DNA of 36,295 nt from an uncultured Acidobacteriia bacterium (GTDB lineage Bacteria; Acidobacteriota; Terriglobia; Bryobacterales; Bryobacteraceae): the NCBI GenBank assembly GCA_903882645.1, contig CAIRXZ010000079.1, forward strand, positions 1 to 36,295, in the 5' to 3' direction. The first letter of the stretch is position 1, and each line of letters starts with the position of its first letter. The notes beneath the pieces were generated by a model. The model was not told where the DNA came from. It did no database searches and saw nothing but the letters and a program-made list of their open reading frames with translations. Positions 30,419 through 36,295 of this stretch are shown in pieces. A program made the translations under genes and the position numbers.

Positions 30419-33127
30419 TCACGCCTCCTTTAGCGCCTTGTTGATATCCAGCGCAACCATCTTGAGTAATTCGTCGTCTTTCAACTCCGTCAGCAGTAAG
30501 CCGGCGCCGCCCTCCAGCAACTCCCGTGAGAGGTGGCGCTTGGACTCGATGAGCTGATCGATCTTCTCTTCCACGGTGCCGCGGCAGACGAACTTATGCA
30601 CCAGCACGTTCTTGGTCTGGCCGATGCGGAAGGCGCGGTCCGTGGCCTGGTTCTCCACCGCCGGGTTCCACCACCGGTCGAAATGCACGACGTGCGACGC
30701 GGCGGTCAGGTTCAACCCGGCGCCGCCGGCCTTGAGGGAAAGCACGAAGAAGCCCACGGCCTCGTCTTCCTGGAACCGGCGGACCAGTTCCTTACGCTTC
30801 TTCACTTCGGTTTCCCCGTGCAGCACCAGGCCGGGCCGTTGGAAAACCGAGCCGAGGAAAGCGGCCAGCGGCGCGGTCACTTCGCGGAACTGGGTGAAGA
30901 CGAGCATCTTCTCCTGCCTGGCGGCCACCACCTCGGCAATGTCGCGCAGACGCGCCCATTTGCCGCTGTCGCTTTCGCCCCAGGCGCCGTCTCCCAACCA
31001 TTGCGAGGGATGGTTGCAGATCTGCTTGAAGCGCATCAGGAACGAGAGCACCAGCCCTTTGCGCCGTATCCCGGCGGCGGCCTCGAGTTGTTCGGCCAAC
31101 TCCGTGACCGCCTGTTCGTAGAGCGCCGCCTGGCGGCGGCTGAGCGCGCAGAACGCCTTAACCTCGGTCTTGTCCGGCAGGTCCGCGATCACCGTCTTGT
31201 CCGTCTTCAGACGCCGCAGAATATACGGCCGCACCAACTCGCGCAACGGCCCGTAGGAGCCGTCGAATCGTTCGCCCAGGCGCTTGGCGAAGGCGCCGAA
31301 CTCCTTCGAGGTTCCCAGCAATCCGGGGTTGACGAAATCGAAAATCGACCACAGATCGCCCAGCCGGTTCTCCACCGGCGTGCCTGTGAGCGCCAGTCTG
31401 GCGCCCGCTTTGAGCTTCTTGACGGCGCGGGTCTGTTTGGCGTCGGGGTTCTTGATGGCCTGCGCTTCGTCCAGGACGGCCAGGCGCCAGGGAACCTCCG
31501 CAATCCACGGCATGCGGAGCAGCGAGCCGTAGCTGGTGATGACCAGGTCGATGTTCCGCGGCAGCGCGCCTTCAAGAGCCTTCAGCTCGGCCACCGGCAG
31601 AGCCGACGGATGGGCGATGAGCGCCTTCAACCCCGGCGTGAAGCGCTCAATTTCCGCCGCCCAGTTGGCGAGCAGCGACGCTGGCGCAACCAACAGGCTC
31701 GGCTGCGGCCTGGCGCTGTCCTGGCGCTTGAGAACCAGCAGCAGCGAAAGCACTTGAATCGTCTTGCCGAGGCCCATATCGTCGGCAAGGCACGCTCCGA
31801 GGCCGAGTTTCGCGAGGAGATAAAGCCAGCGCACGCCGACCTGCTGGTAGGGCCGCAGCACGCCTTCGAGCGCATCGCCGGGGTCGATTTGCGCCAGCCC
31901 CTGCGGGTGGCGCAGCCCCTTCAAAGTCTCGGCCAGCCACGGACCGGCGACCACTTGCGCCCAGTCGGCCCCGGCCGCGGTCTCCGCATCCCCGGCGGCG
32001 ACGTCCGCGCCGGCCAGCAACCGCATGGCCTCGCCGAAGGCCAGGCCGTTCTCCTCCGCCGCGCGCTCCACTTCGCGGAAGCGCTCGATCATGCTTTGCA
32101 GGCGCTCGCGGTCGAGTTCGATCCACCGCCCCCGCACCAACGCGAGCCCGTCCGTCTTGGCCAGCAGGTCGCGGATTTCCGCGGGCGTGAGCGATTCGCC
32201 GTCGAGCGTGACTTCCATGCGGAAATCGAGCAGCGCATTGTGTCCCAGCCGCGACGGCGCCTTGGCTCCCACGGCGCCCGTCACTTGCGGCCGCGGCGGA
32301 CGATTGCTCCGCCACGCCGCCGGCATGCGAACCACCACGCCCGCCGTCTCCAGATGCGGGACGTCTCTCAGAAGCTGCAAGGCTTCCCGCGGCGTCCAGC
32401 GCAGCGGATGAAAGATCTCACCCGCGTCGACCATGGCCTTCAGCCACGGGCACGTCTCCGACGCCCGCTGCACCGGAACCAGCAGCGACAAGAGGCGTTC
32501 CTTGTTCGCCGCGCCCGCATACTCGCGCAACGCCTGCCCCAGGGGCAGATGTTGCGCCTTGGCCTGCGCCGAGAGCCTCGTGGTATAGGTGGCGAGAAAT
32601 GCGAACGGGGCGTCGGAGTCCTTGCGGTTCTCGGCAAGATTGAAATGCACGCGGCCCACCAGGTTCCATGCCGGATTCCGGCGCCGCAAGAAATCCTGCA
32701 CGCCGCAGTTGGATTCGGACAGCTCAATGCCAAAGGCCGCGTCAAGTCCCCGCCACAAAGCCTCAAGCGCCGCGGCGGTCAGATACTCCGCGCCCATCAT
32801 GGGCGGCGCCGCCAGCGCCATGCGCTCCAGTTCGCCGTCCGGAGGGGCCGCAACGCGCGCTCCCTTCCGCGGCGCATCGCTATCCTGCTGGGTGCAGAGA
32901 GCGGTCACGTAGCGCGCGCCGAATTCGCGCCAGTAGGAGAGCACGGGCGGCAGCGCGGTCCCAGCTTCGTCCGCTCCCAGCAGCAGAAGCCCGTGGCCCG
33001 ATCCGCGTTCGAATGCCCGCAGCAGACGGTCCGCAAGCCCGCTGTCGAGACGCGGCGCCCCGGCGTCGCCAGTCAAAACGAGCCGGCCGTGCGGAGTGAG
33101 ACTCAAGCGGAGAGAGACAGCGTCCAT
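30419..33127 (-). CDS. SNF2-family DNA-dependent ATPase/helicase
   Basis: The 902-residue protein has a long N-terminal region (about 1-420) of the bacterial SNF2-associated type, followed by the two RecA-like helicase lobes. Motif I is LADDMGLGKTIQVLSLLLVL near residue 450, motif II DEAQ near 552, and LALTGTPVENRLGDLWSIFDF near 580 is motif III. Motif V/VI is GGAGLNLTAASHVVHFDRWW followed by NPAVENQATDRAFRIGQ near 830. SNF2 ATPases translocate on duplex DNA and remodel bound proteins. It pairs with the SWIM protein. Roles in recombination or stalled transcription/replication are possible but untested. Confidence 0.93.
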   Translation of the reverse strand: MDAVSLRLSLTPHGRLVLTGDAGAPRLDSGLADRLLRAFERGSGHGLLLLGADEAGTALPPVLSYWREFGARYVTALCTQQDSDAPRKGARVAAPPDGELERMALAAPPMMGAEYLTAAALEALWRGLDAAFGIELSESNCGVQDFLRRRNPAWNLVGRVHFNLAENRKDSDAPFAFLATYTTRLSAQAKAQHLPLGQALREYAGAANKERLLSLLVPVQRASETCPWLKAMVDAGEIFHPLRWTPREALQLLRDVPHLETAGVVVRMPAAWRSNRPPRPQVTGAVGAKAPSRLGHNALLDFRMEVTLDGESLTPAEIRDLLAKTDGLALVRGRWIELDRERLQSMIERFREVERAAEENGLAFGEAMRLLAGADVAAGDAETAAGADWAQVVAGPWLAETLKGLRHPQGLAQIDPGDALEGVLRPYQQVGVRWLYLLAKLGLGACLADDMGLGKTIQVLSLLLVLKRQDSARPQPSLLVAPASLLANWAAEIERFTPGLKALIAHPSALPVAELKALEGALPRNIDLVITSYGSLLRMPWIAEVPWRLAVLDEAQAIKNPDAKQTRAVKKLKAGARLALTGTPVENRLGDLWSIFDFVNPGLLGTSKEFGAFAKRLGERFDGSYGPLRELVRPYILRRLKTDKTVIADLPDKTEVKAFCALSRRQAALYEQAVTELAEQLEAAAGIRRKGLVLSFLMRFKQICNHPSQWLGDGAWGESDSGKWARLRDIAEVVAARQEKMLVFTQFREVTAPLAAFLGSVFQRPGLVLHGETEVKKRKELVRRFQEDEAVGFFVLSLKAGGAGLNLTAASHVVHFDRWWNPAVENQATDRAFRIGQTKNVLVHKFVCRGTVEEKIDQLIESKRHLSRELLEGGAGLLLTELKDDELLKMVALDINKALKEA

Positions 33128-33247
33128 GCCGTAGACCCCTCAGGTTAGCAGACCGCCTTGGGGAGGCGGATTCAGTTTGGAGCTCGATCACGCCGCCTCG
33201 CCGTTCCGGGAGCGGCGAAGGTGTTAAATTTGAGTACAGGTCCGGTA

Positions 33248-33781
33248 ATGCACAGACTATGCGCTCTGGCGTTCCTCGGGTGCGCCGCGCTCGGCGCGCA
33301 AGACGGCGGCGCCGAAAAGCTCGCGCCCTACTATCCCACGCCCGAGACGATCGTGGAGAAGATGCTCCAGCTTGGCGGGCTGAAAGCGGGCGAGAAGATT
33401 TTCGACCTGGGATCGGGCGACGGCCGCATCGTGATCATGGCGGCGCGGAAGTTCCGCGCGAGCGCCGTGGGCGTGGAACTGGACAAGGACCTCTGGAAAT
33501 TGAGCGCGGACAGAATCCGGAAGCTCGGCCTGGAGAAGACCGCGGTCATCGTCAATGGCGATCTCCTCAAGCAGGATTACAGCTCCGCGGACCTGGTGAC
33601 GGTGTACCTCCTTCCCGGCTTCATCGACAAGGTCCAGCCGCTGCTCGACCGGCAACTGAAGAAAGGCGCCCGCGTGGTGTCCCACGATTTCGAATTCAAG
33701 AACTGGACGCCGGAAATATCCCAGAGCATCGCCGACGACGGCGAAGGGCGCAGCCACACGCTGTTCCTGTACCGGAAGTAA
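33248..33781 (+). CDS. Exported-type class I SAM methyltransferase (FAM173/ATPSc-KMT-like)
   Basis: The start is the ATG at 33248, giving a signal peptide (MHRLCALAFLGCAALGAQD); a longer frame upstream lacks one. The domain reads YYPTPETIVEKMLQLGGLKAGEK, then IFDLGSGDGRIVIMAARKF (SAM motif I), GVELDKDLWKLS and DLVTVYLLPGFIDKVQPLLD near residue 118, then ARVVSHDFEFKNW. This matches the small one-domain lysine methyltransferase-like family with YDLGSGDGR and YLLPE. A secretory leader on a SAM-dependent enzyme is odd, because SAM is cytoplasmic; the N-terminus may instead be a membrane anchor or the leader may not be cleaved. The kinase gene follows after 4 bases. Confidence 0.82.
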   Translation: MHRLCALAFLGCAALGAQDGGAEKLAPYYPTPETIVEKMLQLGGLKAGEKIFDLGSGDGRIVIMAARKFRASAVGVELDKDLWKLSADRIRKLGLEKTAVIVNGDLLKQDYSSADLVTVYLLPGFIDKVQPLLDRQLKKGARVVSHDFEFKNWTPEISQSIADDGEGRSHTLFLYRK

Positions 33782-33785
33782 TCCC

Positions 33786-34934
33786 GTGACATTTTCCCTG
33801 AAACTCGCCTGGCCGCGCTACCTCGCTTGCGCGCGCGCGTTGCTGGCGGGGGCCGGCCTGATCGCGTTCTACCGCTATGTGCCTGCCGCGCCTCCCGCCC
33901 TCCTCGGCGGGTTGGGCGTGTTCCTCGCGTATGCCCTGTTCCTGGCCATCCGGGGCTCCGGCCAGAGCGGCATGCTGGGGCTGCTGGCTCTCTTCGTGGA
34001 CGCGGTGTATTTCCTGGTTCTGGCGAGCTTCGGCGTCGAGGGCCTGCTGTGGCTCATCTCGATCCTCTTTCTCTACCTACTGACCGAGGCGCTGGCGTTC
34101 TACGGCCCCATAGAAGTGCTGGTCGTCGCCGCGGTGGGGAGCATTTTTTGCGCCGCGCTGCCCAACCAGGCCATCCGGCCGCTGGAGCGCGCGGTAACGG
34201 TGGCTGGAGCGCTGGCCTGCGGCTTCGCCGTGAGCAAGCGCCGCCAGGGCGCCGAGATCGGCGCCCTGCAAGATGCCCTGAAACAAGCGCGCGCCGAAGC
34301 GCAAACCGCGCGCGAGGTCGAGCGCCAGAGGATCGCTTCCGATTTTCACGACGGCCCGCTGCAAAGCTTCATCAGCCTGCAGATGCGCCTTGAGATCCTG
34401 CACAAGGTGCTCGAACGCGACACTGACGCCGGCAAGGAGGATCTCAAACAGCTCCAGGCGCTCGCGCAATCGCAGGTGCGCGATCTGCGCGCCTTCCTCA
34501 ACAGCATGCGCCCGGTGGATGTGGACGGCGCCAACCTGGTGGCCACCGCCCGCCGCGCCGCCGAAGCGTTTCAAAAGGAAAGCGGCATTCCGGTCGCTTT
34601 CCTGGGCGCGCACACGCCCGTGGGGTTGCCCCAGGAGATGACCCTCGAGGTGCTCCAGATGCTCGGCGAGGCGTTGCGCAACGTGCAGAAACACGCCGGC
34701 GCGACTCGCGTCGCCGTGGCCATGGAGAAGACCGGCGGCGGCCTGGAGATCTCGATCGACGACAACGGCCGCGGGTTCAACTTCTCCGGGGCTTACACGC
34801 TGGAGGATCTCGAACTCCTGCGGCTGGGGCCGGCCAGTCTCAAGCGCCGCGCGCGGTCGTTGAACGCCGATCTGCTGCTGGACTCGCGTCCGGGCCGCGG
34901 CGCCGGGCTTAGGTTCAGGATTCCGCTGCCGTGA
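33786..34934 (+). CDS. Membrane sensor histidine kinase (HisKA_3 type)
   Basis: The start is GTG 33786 (TFSLKLAWPRYLACARALL). Residues about 10-155 form five or six membrane spans with very short loops and no periplasmic sensor domain. The dimerisation helix follows: EVERQRIASDFHDGPLQSFI with phospho-acceptor His188, then DLRAFLNSMRPVD. The ATPase part has GEALRNVQKHAGATRVAVAM near 300 and SIDDNGRGFNFS near 325. This is the NarX/LiaS-like class that normally has a NarL-type regulator beside it; none is present here. It lies between the methyltransferase and bshA genes in the same direction. Confidence 0.9.
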   Translation: MTFSLKLAWPRYLACARALLAGAGLIAFYRYVPAAPPALLGGLGVFLAYALFLAIRGSGQSGMLGLLALFVDAVYFLVLASFGVEGLLWLISILFLYLLTEALAFYGPIEVLVVAAVGSIFCAALPNQAIRPLERAVTVAGALACGFAVSKRRQGAEIGALQDALKQARAEAQTAREVERQRIASDFHDGPLQSFISLQMRLEILHKVLERDTDAGKEDLKQLQALAQSQVRDLRAFLNSMRPVDVDGANLVATARRAAEAFQKESGIPVAFLGAHTPVGLPQEMTLEVLQMLGEALRNVQKHAGATRVAVAMEKTGGGLEISIDDNGRGFNFSGAYTLEDLELLRLGPASLKRRARSLNADLLLDSRPGRGAGLRFRIPLP

Positions 34935-34959
34935 CCGTCCCGGCCCTTGAGGAGGCGAA

Positions 34960-36090
34960 GTGAACGTCGGCATCACCTGTTATCCCACTTACGGCGGCAG
35001 CGGCATCGTGGCGACCGAGCTGGGCATGGAACTCGCCGGCCGCGGCCACGAAGTCCACTTCATCACCTACGCCAACCCGATTCGCCTGGATCCCGGCATT
35101 CCGCGCATTCACTACCACGAGGTCGAAGTCGCCACCTACCCGCTTTTTCAGTACCCGCCGTACAGCCTGGCTCTGGCGTCGCGCATGGCCGACGTGGCCG
35201 AGTCCTACCAGCTCGACCTGCTGCACGTCCACTACGCCATCCCCCATTCCATCTCCGCGCTCCTGGCCCAGCAGATGCTCGCTCCCCAGCGGCGCCTGCC
35301 CTTCGTCACCACGCTGCATGGCACGGACATCACCCTGGTGGGATCCGATGCTTCCTACTTCCCCATCACGAAGTTCTCCATTGAGCGGTCGGACGGCGTA
35401 ACCTCGGTCAGCGAGTACCTGCGGCGGCAGACCGTCGAAGTTTTCGGCGTGCGCAACGAGATCCGCGTCATCCCGAATTTCGTCAACTGCGACCTTTACC
35501 AACCCGACAACGCCAAGACAGGCGCCGCCGCTTACGCCCCGGCCGGGGAAAAACTGCTGATTCACCTCTCCAACTTTCGTCCCGTGAAGCGCGCCGCCGA
35601 TTGCATCCGCACTCTCGCCGAGGTTCGCAAGAGCGTACCGGCGCACCTCCTCATGGCGGGCGACGGACCGGACCGCGGCGCCGCCGAGCACCTGGCGCAT
35701 CAACTGAAACTGGACCGCCACGTCACGTTTCTCGGCAAGCAGAACCACATCGAGCGACTGCTCCCGCTGGCCCATGTGCTTCTGCTGCCGAGCGCGCTGG
35801 AATCGTTCGGCCTGGCGGCGCTGGAGGCCATGGCTTGCGGCGTCGTCCCGGTTGCGACCCGCGTCGGCGGCGTGGCCGAGGCGGTCACCGACGGAGAGGA
35901 CGGGTTCCTCGAAGCCGTCGGCGATATCGAGGCGCAAGCCGCGCGCGCCGCGTCGCTGTTGGCGGACGAGAACCTTCACTACCGCATGGCCAAAGCCGGG
36001 CGCTGGAACGCCGCCGCGCGCTTCTGCAGCGACAAGATCATTCCGCTATACGAGAAGTACTACGAGGACGTAGTGAACGCGGCGCCGTAG
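34960..36090 (+). CDS. bshA: Bacillithiol glycosyltransferase (GlcNAc-malate synthase)
   Basis: BshA transfers GlcNAc from UDP-GlcNAc to L-malate, the first step of bacillithiol biosynthesis. The 376 residues start at GTG 34960 after GAGGAGG (34949-34955). The GT4 fold opens NVGITCYPTYGGSGIVATEL, then HYHEVEVATYPLFQYPPYSL, LLHVHYAIPHSISALLA, TLHGTDITLVGSDASYFP, VIPNFVNCDLY and HLSNFRPVKRAADCI. The donor-site stretch is LPSALESFGLAALEAMACGV. These landmarks, especially TYGGSG and HGTDITLVG, are BshA-specific as far as I recall. bshB and bshC are not in the window. galU, at 22601, makes UDP-glucose and is unrelated to the GlcNAc donor. Confidence 0.93.
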   Translation: MNVGITCYPTYGGSGIVATELGMELAGRGHEVHFITYANPIRLDPGIPRIHYHEVEVATYPLFQYPPYSLALASRMADVAESYQLDLLHVHYAIPHSISALLAQQMLAPQRRLPFVTTLHGTDITLVGSDASYFPITKFSIERSDGVTSVSEYLRRQTVEVFGVRNEIRVIPNFVNCDLYQPDNAKTGAAAYAPAGEKLLIHLSNFRPVKRAADCIRTLAEVRKSVPAHLLMAGDGPDRGAAEHLAHQLKLDRHVTFLGKQNHIERLLPLAHVLLLPSALESFGLAALEAMACGVVPVATRVGGVAEAVTDGEDGFLEAVGDIEAQAARAASLLADENLHYRMAKAGRWNAAARFCSDKIIPLYEKYYEDVVNAAP

Positions 36091-36113
36091 GCGGTTTTCG
36101 ACTGCTATCTGGG

Positions 36114-36129
36114 CGAGCTGAACAGCTCG
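36114..36129. terminator. Short hairpin after bshA
   Basis: CGAGCTG AA CAGCTCG is a perfect 7-bp stem with a 2-base loop, 24 bases past the bshA stop. There is no U-tract, so terminator function is doubtful. Confidence 0.3.
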
Positions 36130-36295
36130 GCGCAGGCGCGCTGGCTGAGAACCGTCGAGGTCTTTAGCCGGTTTTCCGCAAACAGATGTAGTAGTTCGAC
36201 CATTTTAGAATCTCCGTCGTTGCAGCCATTGCGGTTAGGTTCCGAAAATCCAGAAAAACGATTGTAGTGACAAATCGTATTTGACCTATTGATCA
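36130..36295. other. Terminal region with no assignable gene, less GC-rich
   Basis: The last 165 bases have no open frame with a credible start. A rightward frame without a start runs to a TAG near 36267 (GELNSSAQARWLRTVEVF is part of it), and a leftward frame gives MAATTEILKWSNYYICLRKT and then stops. From about 36170 the base composition becomes clearly more AT-rich than the rest of the window. That would fit an intergenic region or the edge of acquired DNA. Confidence 0.4.

Noticed and set aside
30533-33148. 871-codon rightward open frame
   Set aside because: It is antisense to the SNF2 helicase gene with its conserved motifs; a shadow frame.
22601-36090. Polysaccharide or biosynthetic gene cluster suggested by galU, bshA and a dehydrogenase
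   Set aside because: The genes are far apart, on different strands and separated by unrelated functions.

Overview
The window is GC-rich, densely coded chromosomal DNA. The gene families, a bacillithiol-synthesis gene (bshA), an imuA-imuB-dnaE2 mutagenesis operon, DUF433, Uma2 and MNT relics, and several families of dispersed GC-rich palindromes suggest an acidobacterium of the Bryobacterales/Solibacter type. This assignment is by pattern recognition only; no 16S or other phylogenetic marker was tested. No rRNA, tRNA, CRISPR array or complete mobile element was seen.

Layout. 1-462: the 3' end of a probable ISL3-type transposase abuts a peroxiredoxin gene that has lost its C-terminus. 466-7962: gatB, a small membrane protein gene, rph, rdgB, alaS, a secreted S41 protease and a Uma2 remnant. 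7983-12391: a leftward block of ddl, arginase, asnS and a sugar-phosphate isomerase/epimerase. 12495-14510: mutL. 14526-15128: a toxin-antitoxin graveyard (DUF433, a DUF5615 stump, a lone MNT nucleotidyltransferase). 15237-20439: imuA, imuB and dnaE2 behind a promoter with a clear dyad operator. 20498-23497: a dead Gfo/Idh/MocA oxidoreductase, a membrane protein of unknown function, an OmpH/Skp-like chaperone, a stand-alone groES, and galU. 23568-27745: a YprB-like exonuclease with TPRs, two secreted proteins, a flavin split-barrel protein and a zinc dehydrogenase. 27746-29467: small Cys-rich, zinc-finger and zinc-ribbon proteins. 29534-33127: a SWIM protein with an SNF2 helicase. 33248-36090: an exported-type methyltransferase, a sensor histidine kinase and bshA.

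How the genes relate. Most are housekeeping: tRNA charging (gatB, alaS, asnS), RNA 3' processing (rph), nucleotide-pool cleaning (rdgB), cell wall (ddl), envelope proteostasis (S41, OmpH). DNA repair is prominent: mutL next to the translesion mutasome genes, and a SWIM/SNF2 pair.

The most interesting signal is a set of palindromic elements placed in frame inside protein-coding genes, not only between genes. mutL, imuA, imuB, dnaE2 and rdgB each carry one. They range from a 16-20 nt palindrome to a 100 nt element in dnaE2 whose 28 nt arms are nearly perfect, and each adds residues without breaking the frame. Related palindromes occupy several intergenic gaps. A second point of interest is the cluster of small metal-binding-type proteins at 28109-29467, two of them translationally coupled.
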